A stretch of 7,863 bases of DNA from Shewanella sp. (GTDB lineage: Bacteria; Pseudomonadota; Gammaproteobacteria; Enterobacterales; Shewanellaceae). Shown here piece after piece: positions 1 through 7,863 of the stretch (the stretch's first letter is position 1; each line of letters begins with the position of its first letter). Below the pieces are notes generated by a model that ran no database searches, was not told the origin of the DNA, and worked only from the letters and a program-made list of their open reading frames with translations. A program made the translations under genes and the position numbers. The stretch spans positions 1 through 7,863 of the forward strand of contig SDWK01000038.1 of assembly GCA_004195335.1 (NCBI GenBank), written 5' to 3'.

Positions 1-15
1 ATTTTCAGTGAAAAT

Positions 16-45
16 TAGACTTTTTACCCGTTTCACCTTTAAAAT
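16..45 (+). promoter_or_regulatory. possible sigma70 promoter of the small unknown gene at 90
   Basis: A -35-like TAGACT (16-21) and a -10-like TAAAAT (40-45) are separated by 18 bases. They match 4 of 6 and 5 of 6 consensus bases. The predicted start would fall near 52, giving a leader of roughly 38 bases. The region is AT-rich, so chance matches are likely, and the upstream gene is outside the window. Confidence 0.3.
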
Positions 46-89
46 TAGTTAAATCTTCAGGTAAATATTAAAGCAGATAGGTTGCAATC

Positions 90-443
90 ATGTCAAAACC
101 AACCAAAGAAGAGGTTATCAGTGCGTTAGAATCGGCTTTAACCGATAAGCAAGATAGTGCTGTTATAATCGAACAAAAAGGAAGCTGGTACAAAATCGAT
201 GGCGGTAAGTCATTACGCTTCAGTGAACTCGAAAGCATGCTCGCCGAGATGAACGGCAAAGCCGCACCTACTGCTGCGACCGAAGCTAAACTTGTGGCTA
301 AAACCACTCAGTCCATGGCAGCTGCAAAAAAGTCTCCAGCAACAAAGAAAGCCGATTCAGGTAATGCTGGCAGCGGTAAAACACCTAAAGCGTTATGGCG
401 TGAAAAACTTGCGGGCAAAGGACAACTACCCCGCGGTTTCTAG
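90..443 (+). CDS. small basic protein of unknown function (117 aa)
   Basis: I do not recognise this family. The ATG at 90 has a weak ribosome site (AGG at 79-81, 8 bases upstream) and the frame ends in TAG. The protein has three visible parts. Residues 1-56 look folded: a predicted helix (about 5-17), a strand (VIIEQ, 24-29), the turn GSWYKIDGG (31-39) and another helix (44-54). Residues 57-98 are a low-complexity Ala/Lys/Thr/Ser linker with several KK and AAA runs, probably flexible. Residues 99-117 form a compact basic tail with TPKALWREKL and the ending GQLPRGF. There is no signal peptide or membrane segment, so it is probably cytoplasmic. The basic linker and tail would suit nucleic acid or ribosome contact, but that is inference only. 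It ends 20 bases before a strong terminator and appears to be a single-gene unit or the last gene of one. Confidence 0.8.
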   Translation: MSKPTKEEVISALESALTDKQDSAVIIEQKGSWYKIDGGKSLRFSELESMLAEMNGKAAPTAATEAKLVAKTTQSMAAAKKSPATKKADSGNAGSGKTPKALWREKLAGKGQLPRGF

Positions 444-462
444 TCAACACTCTACAGGGAAT

Positions 463-497
463 AAACAAAAAGGAGCCGATGGCTCCTTTTTGTTTTT
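463..497. terminator. two-way rho-independent terminator between convergent genes
   Basis: A perfect 15 bp stem (463-477 with 481-495) closes a 3-base GAT loop. The GC-rich core GGAGCC/GGCTCC is flanked by A and T tracts, so it works as a terminator read from either side. It would end the unknown gene (stop at 443) on the + strand and the SlyB-like gene (stop at 518) on the minus strand. Confidence 0.93.
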
Positions 498-517
498 CAA
501 CTTTTAGACACAAGCCA

Positions 518-994
518 TTACATGGCGTGATCGACCCTGACGCTACCTTGAAGATAGACCACCCTGACCTCATCGCCCGCATTAAAAATCATGCCTGTAT
601 CTAAATCCTGAATAATCATCACTTGTTCATCATCATCTTGCTTTATCATCAACTCGACTAACTTGAACTCCTGAACATAACTCGAGTCACCATGACGATT
701 GCCTATCCCGGCACCAATTAACGCCCCAAGAACAGTGGCAACATCCTGGCCGCTTCCCCCACCAAACTGGTGACCGATAACACCACCGACAAGAGCACCG
801 CCGAAGGTTTTCCAACCTTGATTGCTATCCTCTATCAACTGTTTCTGAGTGATATTCCTAACCGAAACGATATTGCCATAGACGACTTTTTCTACTGGGA
901 CAGCCTGATTACGATCATACCCAGCATGTACTGGCGAGAATATGCTAAAAAACAAGCAAACGTAAAATAAGCGACTAATACTAGGTTTCAACAT
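518..994 (-). CDS. SlyB/PcP-like glycine-zipper 2TM envelope protein, non-lipoprotein form
   Basis: Probable envelope protein of 158 aa, of the glycine zipper 2TM (17 kDa surface antigen / SlyB) type. I chose the ATG at 994 because GGA lies 9 bases upstream; a TTG at 1000 would add two residues but sits only 3 bases from that GGA. Residues 1-24 are a signal peptide (basic start, hydrophobic core 9-20, cleavage after PVHA). The SlyB pattern follows: VVYGNIVSVR (37-46), the glycine zipper GGALVGGVIG (65-74) and GALIGAGIGN (90-99) joined by HQFGGGSGQD, then a C-terminal beta-rich part (VELMIKQDD..., GMIFNAGDEVRVV). SlyB proteins are outer-membrane lipoproteins linked to envelope stress, but here the only early Cys (13) lies inside the hydrophobic core with no lipobox. 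A soluble periplasmic or differently anchored form is inferred. It is divergent from aat with only 55 bases between starts. Confidence 0.85.
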   Translation of the reverse strand: MLKPSISRLFYVCLFFSIFSPVHAGYDRNQAVPVEKVVYGNIVSVRNITQKQLIEDSNQGWKTFGGALVGGVIGHQFGGGSGQDVATVLGALIGAGIGNRHGDSSYVQEFKLVELMIKQDDDEQVMIIQDLDTGMIFNAGDEVRVVYLQGSVRVDHAM

Positions 995-1049
995 AATCAA
1001 TTTTCCGCTAACGTATAAGTAGGTGTCATAAAGATAATATTACTTAATT

Positions 1050-1760
1050 GTGAACTCACTGTCCTATTTAAATCATGATCTCGAAAGGTTTCCGTCACCG
1101 GAATACGCGCTGACCGATCCTAATGGCCTGCTCGCTATCGGAGGAGACTTACATCCGACTCGACTATTGAATGCCTATTACGAAGGTATTTTCCCCTGGT
1201 TTAATGCCGACGATCCCATTCTTTGGTGGTCTCCCGATCCCCGCGCCGTGTTCGTTCCCAGTAGTATGAAGACCAGTCGAAGCTTAATAAAATCGCTTAA
1301 GAAACAAACCTGGACCTTTACCATAAACCGCAATTTTAAAGAGGTGATGATCGGTTGTGCTGCGCCTAGGGCTGCTCAAGATGGCACATGGATCACACAA
1401 GATATTCAACACGCCTACTTTGAGCTACACAAACAGGGGCTAGCACACTCTGTCGAAGTCTGGGATGAAGAGACGCTGATTGGCGGTTTATACGGATTGG
1501 CCATAGGGCAGGTTTTCTGTGGCGAATCAATGTTCCATACACAGACAAATGCCTCTAAAGCTGCCATGCTGGTATTACACCAGTACCTTCTAAAACAAGG
1601 ATTCAAGCTCATTGATGCGCAGGTGATGAATCCGCATCTTAAGTCATTAGGCGCCACCGCATTAAAAAGAAAAGATTTTATTAGTCTACTTAAACGTTTT
1701 CGTGACGGTAAGGTCGCCCCGAATTCTTGGGTAGTAAAAGAGGTATTTCTTGAGCTTTAA
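1050..1760 (+). CDS. aat: leucyl/phenylalanyl-tRNA--protein transferase
   Basis: Aat transfers Leu or Phe from charged tRNA to proteins that begin with Lys or Arg, creating N-degrons for ClpS-ClpAP in the cytoplasm. The 236 residues match the family length (E. coli about 234). Visible family motifs are the N-terminal [20 protein letters not shown] region, WWSPDPR (59-65), GTWIT (112-116), GLYG (146-149), GESMFH (158-163) and [11 protein letters not shown] (187-197). E159, D189 and Q191 correspond by spacing to E. coli E156, D186 and Q188, residues implicated in catalysis. The start is GTG: an in-frame TAA at 1035-1037 closes the frame upstream and there is no earlier ATG, GTG or TTG. The ribosome site is weak, which suggests low expression. 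It overlaps bpt by 11 bases, so the two are almost certainly co-transcribed and translationally linked. Confidence 0.97.
   Translation: MNSLSYLNHDLERFPSPEYALTDPNGLLAIGGDLHPTRLLNAYYEGIFPWFNADDPILWWSPDPRAVFVPSSMKTSRSLIKSLKKQTWTFTINRNFKEVMIGCAAPRAAQDGTWITQDIQHAYFELHKQGLAHSVEVWDEETLIGGLYGLAIGQVFCGESMFHTQTNASKAAMLVLHQYLLKQGFKLIDAQVMNPHLKSLGATALKRKDFISLLKRFRDGKVAPNSWVVKEVFLEL
1736..1743 (+). promoter_or_regulatory. ribosome binding site deciding the TTG start of bpt
   Basis: The purine run AAAAGAGG lies inside the end of aat, 6 bases before the TTG at 1750. This is ideal spacing and supports the TTG as a genuine start, although it sits inside the upstream gene. Confidence 0.7.
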
Positions 1761-2460
1761 ATCACAGCCTATATCGGTCGGAATAACAAAATCCTTTCCC
1801 TGCAGCTATATCGAAACAGAGCTGGAACAGTTATTGGTCCTTCAGGAAGGTGATATCGACTTGGTACTATTCGAGCAGCTTTTAGCCTTAGGTTTCAGGC
1901 GTAGCGGCGGTACAATCTATAAGCCCCAATGTCCACATTGTAACGCCTGCCTGCCCATTAGGATCCCTTCCTTTTTATTCAAGCCTTCAAGACGACAAAA
2001 AAGAACCCTGAAAAACAATCAGGATATCATTTGGAAAATTGTCGAAAAACAAGCCGAATACCATTATGAACTGTATGAGACTTACATCAATATAAGACAC
2101 AAAGATGGCCCTATGTACCCCGCGTCGAGGGAGCAGTATCAGCACTTTATCGGATCAGGCTGGCTCGATCCCATATTTATTGAACTCTGGAACAAGGATA
2201 CACTTATCGGCGTAGCCGTGACCGATATACTCCCAAACAGTTTATCGGCCATCTACAGTTTTTTTGCTCCCGATGAGCATAAACGCTCTTTAGGTTCTCT
2301 ACTCATTCTGCTCCAATGCCGACTAGCAAAACTGATGCGCAAAGAGTATATCTATCTTGGTTTTCAAATCGATGCATCAAGAAAGATGAATTATAAACGT
2401 GACTACACCCCATACCAAATTTTAACTTCATCCGGATGGCAGCAACCTCCTGAAGAATAA
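1750..2460 (+). CDS. bpt: aspartate/glutamate leucyltransferase (bacterial ATE1-like)
   Basis: Bpt (also annotated ate) transfers Leu from Leu-tRNA to proteins with N-terminal Asp or Glu, feeding acidic N-termini into the ClpS-ClpAP route. The 236 residues are the usual length. Family marks seen in order are PCSYIE (17-22), the cysteine cluster [11 protein letters not shown] (61-71; C61, C64, C67), the basic stretch KPSRRQKR (78-85), RHKDGPM (116-122), [12 protein letters not shown] (171-182), YLGFQID (202-208) and [14 protein letters not shown] (212-225). The N-terminal cysteines and PCxY belong to the N-terminal ATE domain; the remainder is the GNAT-like C-terminal domain. The TTG start at 1750 is supported by a well-placed ribosome site and by the N-terminus reaching the conserved PCSY at the usual distance. 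E. coli lacks this gene. It overlaps aat by 11 bases, and 141 bases separate it from infA. Confidence 0.96.
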   Translation: MSFKSQPISVGITKSFPCSYIETELEQLLVLQEGDIDLVLFEQLLALGFRRSGGTIYKPQCPHCNACLPIRIPSFLFKPSRRQKRTLKNNQDIIWKIVEKQAEYHYELYETYINIRHKDGPMYPASREQYQHFIGSGWLDPIFIELWNKDTLIGVAVTDILPNSLSAIYSFFAPDEHKRSLGSLLILLQCRLAKLMRKEYIYLGFQIDASRKMNYKRDYTPYQILTSSGWQQPPEE

Positions 2461-2522
2461 ACTCAATTTGTCTATTTCCCCTCCTTCGGCTAGCCATTCG
2501 CTATTTATCACGCTTAGGCTAA

Positions 2523-2543
2523 CCTTCTCTTTACAGGAGAGGG
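2523..2543. repeat. REP-like imperfect hairpin upstream of infA
   Basis: CCTTCTC (2523-2529) pairs with GAGAGGG (2537-2543), including one G-U pair, around a 7-base loop TTTACAG. The sequence resembles one arm of the dispersed palindromes built on CCCTCTCC...GGAGAGGG found in many proteobacterial intergenic regions. Whether it belongs to such a family cannot be told from one copy. The loop supplies the likely -35 element of infA. Confidence 0.4.
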
Positions 2544-2558
2544 TAATTACGGCATGAT
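2530..2558 (+). promoter_or_regulatory. likely promoter of infA
   Basis: TTTACA (2530-2535) and CATGAT (2553-2558) are separated by 17 bases and match 5 of 6 and 4 of 6 consensus bases. Transcription would begin near 2566, leaving a leader of about 36 bases. The -10 lies within a small palindrome, GGCAT-GAT-ATGCC (2551-2563), followed by CG and five T. As RNA from upstream, that palindrome could be a weak terminator for aat-bpt. Both readings are tentative. Confidence 0.4.
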
Positions 2559-2598
2559 ATGCCCGTTTTTAATATTTGAAGGCTAACAGGATAACTGA

Positions 2599-2820
<222 letters not shown>

Positions 2821-2840
2821 GTTAGCAATCACAGATTTTT

Positions 2841-2870
2841 AAAAACCGGCCAAGCCGGTTTTTTTATTTT
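2841..2870 (+). terminator. rho-independent terminator of infA
   Basis: A perfect 10 bp stem (2841-2850 with 2854-2863), core CCGGC/GCCGG, closes a CAA loop and runs into a T tract interrupted by one A. It begins 20 bases after the infA stop. Confidence 0.93.
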
Positions 2871-2879
2871 AATCGTATT

Positions 2880-2905
2880 AAAAAGGCTGCAGTTGCAGCC
2901 TTTTT
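2880..2905. terminator. two-way terminator, mainly for clpA
   Basis: An 11 bp stem (2880-2890 with 2895-2905), core GGCTGC/GCAGCC, closes an AGTT loop and has A and T tracts on both sides. Read on the minus strand it starts about 20 bases after the clpA stop. On the + strand it backs up the infA terminator. Confidence 0.9.
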
Positions 2906-2925
2906 TATTTCAAAGCATTAGAACA

Positions 2926-5184
2926 TCAGCTATTCACTTTCTCTGGGCTCTTGATAGAGATAACAATTTCATCTTTATTGATATCCACATAAGCAACACC
3001 GCCCTTCTCAAGATCGCCAAATAAGATCTCATCGGCTAACGGCCGTTTAATCAATTCGGTAACGACTCGTGCCATAGGCCGTGCTCCCATCGACTTGTCA
3101 TATCCTTTCTCGGCAAGCAGAGTTCTGGCTTCATCAGTAACATCTAAGGTGACCCCCTTATCATCGAGCTGAGCTTGAAGTTCGACGAGGAATTTATCCA
3201 CCACTTTTGCAATCACCATCATATCGAGATGGTTGAACCAGATGATCTCATCAAGCCTGTTTCTGAATTCTGGTGAAAAGATTTTGTTGATCTCAGCTAA
3301 CGCATCTAAGCTATGGTCTTGTTGCTTGAAGCCGATAGACTTTCTCACCGTCTCCTGAACACCCGCATTGGTCGTCATCACCAGGGTTACATGTCTGAAA
3401 TCAGCTTTACGGCCATTGTTGTCCGTTAAGGTACCGTGATCCATCACCTGCAACAGCAAGTTATAGATATTAGGGTGTGCCTTTTCGATCTCATCGAGCA
3501 GTACCACACAGTGAGGCGTTTTAATCACCGCATCGGTTAACAGACCACCTTGATCGTAACCGACATACCCAGGAGGCGCACCGATTAAACGTGAGACCGT
3601 ATGACTTTCCGTGTACTCAGACATATCGAATCGCACGAGGTTGAGTCCGAGGCATTTAGCCAGTTGGCTTGTTACCTCTGTTTTACCAACACCCGTTGGG
3701 CCTGCAAACAAAAAGCTACCCACAGGCTTTTGCGATCCACCGAGACCACTTCTAGACAAGCGAATCGCTGAGCTAAGGCTCTCAATCGCATTATCCTGAC
3801 CAAAAACCACCATCTTAAGGTTACGGTCAAGATTACGAAGAAGATCTCTGTCAGTAGTCGATACCGACTTCTCAGGGATACGCGCCATCTTGGCAATGAT
3901 AGACTCTATCTCCCCTTGGCCAATCGTCTTCTTACGACGGCTCGCTGGTTGCATCGCCATACGGGCACCCGCTTCATCGATAACATCGATGGCTTTATCG
4001 GGAAGATGACGGTCGTTAATGTGCTTATCTGACAGTTTTGCAGCGACACTCAACGCAGCCATAGTGTATCGGACGCCATGATACTCTTCGTACCTAGATT
4101 TGAGCCCCTGAAGGATTTTGGTTGTTTCAGCGACTGAAGGCTCATTGATGTCAACCTTCTGGAAACGCCGAGCTAACGCCTTATCCTTCTCAAAAATACT
4201 CTGGTATTCCTGATATGTCGTCGAACCCATGCATCTTAATTTGCCGCTGGACAACAAAGGTTTTAGTAAGTTTGATGCATCCATCACGCCACCCGATGCC
4301 GCGCCAGCACCTATGATGGTATGAATTTCATCAATAAATAAAATTGCATGTTCATCACGTTCGAGCTCTTTAAGCAGACTCTTAAACCGTTTTTCAAAAT
4401 CACCGCGATATTTAGTCCCGGCTAACAGGGCACCTAAGTCCAATGAATAAACGGTTGCCTTACTCACGATTTCAGGGACTTCACCCTTGACAATTCGGTA
4501 CGCTAACCCCTCAGCAATGGCGGTTTTGCCAACACCCGCTTCCCCTACCAACAGGGGATTATTTTTTCTTCTACGACAGAGAATTTGAATGGCACGCTCG
4601 ATCTCTTCACTGCGACCGATTAAGGGATCAATGTTGCCCTTAAGAGCCCGTTCGTTGAGATTGTCGGCAAACTGAGACAATTTACTCTTCTCATCTTCTG
4701 TCTCGGTGTGATCTTCGAGCTGCTCCTGATGTACATCGCTATCCACCTCATTTTTGGACACGCCATGAGAGATGAAATTGACCACATCGAGACGGGTCAC
4801 TTCGCCATTACGCAGGAGATATACAGCTTGAGATTCCTGTTCACTGAAGATGGCAACGAGAACATTGGCACCGGTAACCTCATTGCGTCCGGATGATTGC
4901 ACGTGAAAAACGGCCCTTTGCAATACTCGCTGAAAGCCTAATGTAGGCTGAGTCTCTCTGTCGTCTTCAGGATCGGCGATAATAGGCGTCGTTTGTTGAA
5001 TAAAACCTGATACATCTTCTCTTAACTTATCCAGATCGGCCCCACAAGCCACCAACGCTTCTTGAGCTGCTGGGTTGTCAATCAGGGCTAAGAGTAAGTG
5101 TTCAACCGTCATATACTCATGACGGGCATCTCTGGCTTGTTGAAATGCCAGATTCAAGGTGACTTCAAGATCTTTATTTAGCAT
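2926..5184 (-). CDS. clpA: ATP-dependent Clp protease ATP-binding subunit ClpA
   Basis: ClpA is the hexameric AAA+ unfoldase that feeds substrates to ClpP; with ClpS it handles N-degron proteins. I place the start at the ATG at 5184 (752 aa, E. coli 758), giving the family N-terminus MLNKDLE; the GTG at 5190 falls within the ribosome site. The N-domain covers about 1-143, followed by an acidic linker. D1 has Walker A GEAGVGKT (214-221) and Walker B ILFIDE (281-286). D2 has Walker A GPTGVGKT (495-502), pore loop GYVGYD (539-544) and Walker B VVLLDE (560-565). These positions equal the known E. coli sites K220, E286, K501, Y540 and E565, so it is intact. IGF at 617-619 is the ClpP-docking loop (IGL in E. 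coli). Only 36 bases separate it from clpS, with no terminator between, so they form one operon. Confidence 0.98.
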   Translation of the reverse strand: MLNKDLEVTLNLAFQQARDARHEYMTVEHLLLALIDNPAAQEALVACGADLDKLREDVSGFIQQTTPIIADPEDDRETQPTLGFQRVLQRAVFHVQSSGRNEVTGANVLVAIFSEQESQAVYLLRNGEVTRLDVVNFISHGVSKNEVDSDVHQEQLEDHTETEDEKSKLSQFADNLNERALKGNIDPLIGRSEEIERAIQILCRRRKNNPLLVGEAGVGKTAIAEGLAYRIVKGEVPEIVSKATVYSLDLGALLAGTKYRGDFEKRFKSLLKELERDEHAILFIDEIHTIIGAGAASGGVMDASNLLKPLLSSGKLRCMGSTTYQEYQSIFEKDKALARRFQKVDINEPSVAETTKILQGLKSRYEEYHGVRYTMAALSVAAKLSDKHINDRHLPDKAIDVIDEAGARMAMQPASRRKKTIGQGEIESIIAKMARIPEKSVSTTDRDLLRNLDRNLKMVVFGQDNAIESLSSAIRLSRSGLGGSQKPVGSFLFAGPTGVGKTEVTSQLAKCLGLNLVRFDMSEYTESHTVSRLIGAPPGYVGYDQGGLLTDAVIKTPHCVVLLDEIEKAHPNIYNLLLQVMDHGTLTDNNGRKADFRHVTLVMTTNAGVQETVRKSIGFKQQDHSLDALAEINKIFSPEFRNRLDEIIWFNHLDMMVIAKVVDKFLVELQAQLDDKGVTLDVTDEARTLLAEKGYDKSMGARPMARVVTELIKRPLADEILFGDLEKGGVAYVDINKDEIVISIKSPEKVNS

Positions 5185-5189
5185 AAGCA

Positions 5190-5195
5190 CCCCCT
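5190..5195 (-). promoter_or_regulatory. ribosome binding site deciding the ATG start of clpA
   Basis: On the minus strand AGGGGG is followed by TGCTT and then the ATG at 5184. This 5-base gap favours the ATG over the in-frame GTG, whose first base is the last G of this motif. Confidence 0.75.
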
Positions 5196-5220
5196 AAATT
5201 TACAACGTAATTTACCCAAT

Positions 5221-5529
5221 TCAGGCTTTCTCTAAAGAACACAGTAACGGATGTTGGTTTTGCCTTGCAAACTGATTTACCTGGGCAACCTTAGTTTCTG
5301 CAATTCCAAAGGGAAATACTCCACAGATCCCTTTCCCCTGATTATGAATAGCCAACATGATGTCCGTGGCATCCTGTTCGTTCTTTTTGAAAAAGAGTTG
5401 TAAAACCTCAATCACAAAATCCATCGGAGTGTAATCATCATTATTTAATACCACCTTATACATAGATGGTGGCATTAATTCCGATTCAACACGCTCTTCG
5501 ACATGCTCAATATTTACTGCTTTACCCAT
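5221..5529 (-). CDS. clpS: ClpA adaptor ClpS (N-degron recognin)
   Basis: ClpS binds proteins with N-terminal Leu, Phe, Tyr or Trp and delivers them to the N-domain of ClpA; it also blocks other ClpA substrates. The 102-residue protein has the usual layout: a flexible N-terminal tail (1-20), [20 protein letters not shown] (20-39), the helix EVLQLFF, then [13 protein letters not shown] (60-72), IAETKV (76-81) and the conserved ending [11 protein letters not shown]30, D31 and H62 correspond to E. coli N34, D35 and H66, which hold the substrate alpha-amino group, and M36 to the gatekeeper M40, so degron binding should be intact. The usual YQGKAICG is NQGKGICG here, a mild change. The ATG at 5529 has only a distant ribosome site (GAGG about 13 bases upstream). 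It is first in the clpS-clpA operon and divergent from cspD, as in E. coli. Confidence 0.98.
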   Translation of the reverse strand: MGKAVNIEHVEERVESELMPPSMYKVVLNNDDYTPMDFVIEVLQLFFKKNEQDATDIMLAIHNQGKGICGVFPFGIAETKVAQVNQFARQNQHPLLCSLEKA

Positions 5530-5547
5530 GGTTCAATATTAGCCTCT

Positions 5548-5575
5548 AGTATTGGCTTGTACCAATCAATGACAA
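5548..5575 (-). promoter_or_regulatory. possible promoter of clpS-clpA
   Basis: On the minus strand TTGTCA (5575-5570) is followed after 16 bases by AATACT (5553-5548), matching 5 of 6 and 4 of 6 consensus bases. The start would be near 5541, giving a very short leader of about 12 bases that would lose most of the GAGG. That weakens the call, and a start further upstream is possible. An inverted repeat fills the spacer. Confidence 0.25.
5551..5566. repeat. inverted repeat ATTGG-N6-CCAAT upstream of clpS
   Basis: Two perfect 5-base arms (5551-5555 and 5562-5566) are separated by 6 bases, the geometry of a dimeric regulator site. It lies in the spacer of the candidate clpS promoter, so binding there would be expected to repress. 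No regulator is identified. Confidence 0.35.
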
Positions 5576-5630
5576 TTTAATTCCCGTTGATAACTCAACA
5601 TCGCATATTTATCTCACCAATTGATACAAG
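5556..5630. repeat. pair of inverted 11-mers, CTTGTAyCAAT, flanking the clpS upstream region
   Basis: CTTGTACCAAT (5556-5566) on the + strand recurs as CTTGTATCAAT on the minus strand (5630-5620), 10 of 11 identical, with 53 bases between them. A second small inverted repeat, GTTGA-TAAC-TCAAC, lies between them at 5586-5599. The arrangement could hold regulator sites shared by clpS and cspD, or be chance in AT-rich DNA. Confidence 0.35.
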
Positions 5631-5653
5631 TTTTTTACCGGTTTGTTGATTAA

Positions 5654-5696
5654 TTGTTAATTTATTCTTGACATACTATGTTACTGCTTTCATTCT
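5654..5696 (+). promoter_or_regulatory. likely promoter region of cspD
   Basis: Two overlapping sigma70-type candidates are visible. One has a perfect -35, TTGACA (5668-5673), 17 bases before a poor -10, CATTCT (5691-5696). The other has TTGTTA (5654-5659) 17 bases before TATGTT (5677-5682), with 4-5 matches in each box. The first would start transcription near 5703 and the second near 5689, giving leaders of about 75-90 bases. The 11-base palindrome CTGTTCAACAG (5695-5705) lies at the expected start of the first. Confidence 0.5.
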
Positions 5697-5703
5697 GTTC
5701 AAC

Positions 5704-5725
5704 AGGCGGTGAATTTTCCCCGCCT
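5704..5725 (+). promoter_or_regulatory. hairpin at the start of the cspD leader
   Basis: AGGCGG (5704-5709) pairs with CCGCCT (5720-5725) around a 10-base loop. Located at or just after the predicted transcript start, it could stabilise the mRNA 5' end. No T tract follows, so it is not a terminator. Confidence 0.35.
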
Positions 5726-5776
5726 ACTAAGTTTTACTATCTTACTGGGAAGTAGACAACAGAAGGAAGTGGAAGT

Positions 5777-5983
5777 ATGGCAAACGGAACTGTTAAATGG
5801 TTCAACAACGCCAAAGGATTCGGGTTTATCTGCCCTGAAGCTGGTGGTGAAGACGTTTTTGCACACTATTCTACCATCGAAATGGAAGGCTATCGAACTC
5901 TAAAAGCAGGCCAACCAGTCCAATTCGAAGTAGAAGCGGGTCCAAAAGGTATGCACGCGTCAGCAATTTCGCCGACCAATTAG
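5777..5983 (+). CDS. cspD: cold-shock-domain protein CspD
   Basis: Single OB-fold cold-shock domain protein that binds single-stranded nucleic acid. In E. coli CspD is not cold-induced; it accumulates in stationary phase and starvation, inhibits replication and is toxic when overproduced. The 68 residues show GTVKWFNNAKGFGFI (4-18), containing RNP1 KGFGFI, then VFAHYS (27-32, RNP2) and GYRTLKAGQ (38-46), a pattern closer to CspD than to CspA-type proteins. It lacks the short C-terminal extension of the 74-residue E. coli protein. The ATG at 5777 has AGGA at 5764-5767, 9 bases upstream. It is divergent from clpS, as in E. coli, and convergent with icd across a two-way terminator, so it is a single-gene unit. 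Assignment to CspD rather than another Csp rests on sequence and gene order together. Confidence 0.95.
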   Translation: MANGTVKWFNNAKGFGFICPEAGGEDVFAHYSTIEMEGYRTLKAGQPVQFEVEAGPKGMHASAISPTN

Positions 5984-6000
5984 TGGTGCGATGTAAGACA

Positions 6001-6037
6001 AAAAAAGGCAGAGAATTTGATATTCCCTGCCTTTTTT
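6001..6037. terminator. two-way rho-independent terminator between cspD and icd
   Basis: GGCAG (6007-6011) pairs with CTGCC (6027-6031) and GAAT (6013-6016) with ATTC (6022-6025), with one internal A/C mismatch and a 5-base loop. A six-A run precedes it and a six-T run follows, so it can end cspD on the + strand and icd on the minus strand. Confidence 0.92.
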
Positions 6038-6038
6038 A

Positions 6039-6064
6039 TTGTTCAACAACCCTACTTTGAACAA
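6039..6064. repeat. 8 bp inverted repeat in the icd 3' region
   Basis: TTGTTCAA (6039-6046) and TTGAACAA (6057-6064) are perfect inverted copies 10 bases apart, between the icd stop and the shared terminator. In icd mRNA they could form a weak AU-rich stem just upstream of the terminator hairpin. No function is known. Confidence 0.35.
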
Positions 6065-6094
6065 CGACGTCGCTTACCACTGCATTGCTCGTAT

Positions 6095-7863
<1,769 letters not shown>

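Noticed and set aside
1..15. ATTTTC-AGT-GAAAAT hairpin at the window edge
   Set aside because: It is AT-rich, short and without context from the upstream gene, so it is not distinguishable from chance.
385..582. 65-residue minus-strand frame
   Set aside because: It spans a strong terminator hairpin and parts of two real convergent genes, so it is not credible as a gene.
770..970. 66-residue + strand frame antisense to the SlyB-like gene
   Set aside because: It is the mirror of a clear signal-peptide and glycine-zipper protein, with no supported ribosome site.
2821..2925. tRNA gene expected from E. coli gene order (serW near infA-clpA)
   Set aside because: The gap holds only two terminator hairpins; no cloverleaf or T-loop sequence is present on either strand.
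5695..5705. CTGTTCAACAG as a LexA (SOS) box
   Set aside because: The CTG and CAG are only 5 bases apart, whereas the gammaproteobacterial LexA box needs 10.
5709..5903. 64-residue + strand reading frame overlapping the cspD leader and gene
   Set aside because: It lies out of frame over cspD, whose cold-shock domain is unmistakable, and encodes nothing recognisable.

Overview
The window looks like ordinary core chromosome of a gammaproteobacterium, most probably Shewanella or a close relative. The basis is the protein sequences (IF-1, ClpA, ClpS, CspD and monomeric isocitrate dehydrogenase all close to the gammaproteobacterial type), the gene order aat / infA / clpA-clpS / cspD / icd, and the presence of both Aat and Bpt. 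The genus is an inference; no database search was possible. I see no IS element, integrase, phage gene, CRISPR array, tRNA or rRNA.

Layout: (1) 90-443, a small basic protein of unknown function on the + strand, ending at a strong two-way terminator shared with (2) 518-994, a minus-strand glycine-zipper protein of SlyB type that has an ordinary signal peptide instead of a lipoprotein one. (3) 1050-2460, the overlapping + strand pair aat-bpt, both with non-AUG starts. (4) 2602-2820, infA, with its own likely promoter next to a hairpin that looks like a worn dispersed repeat, followed by two tandem terminators. (5) 5529-2926, the minus-strand operon clpS-clpA. (6) A 247-base divergent control region rich in inverted repeats. 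(7) 5777-5983, cspD on the + strand, with a two-way terminator. (8) 7863-6100, the 3' four fifths of icd for the monomeric NADP-dependent isocitrate dehydrogenase, cut by the window edge.

The unifying theme is the bacterial N-degron (N-end rule) pathway. Aat and Bpt attach Leu or Phe to the N-termini of proteins, ClpS recognises such N-termini, and ClpA unfolds the captured protein for ClpP, whose gene is not in this window. Two writers, the reader and the unfoldase therefore lie within about 4.5 kb, interrupted only by infA. This is a known pathway in a largely known gene order; I found no convincing undescribed system. The points most worth a second look are the inverted repeats between clpS and cspD, the unknown protein at 90-443, and the SlyB-like protein without a lipobox.
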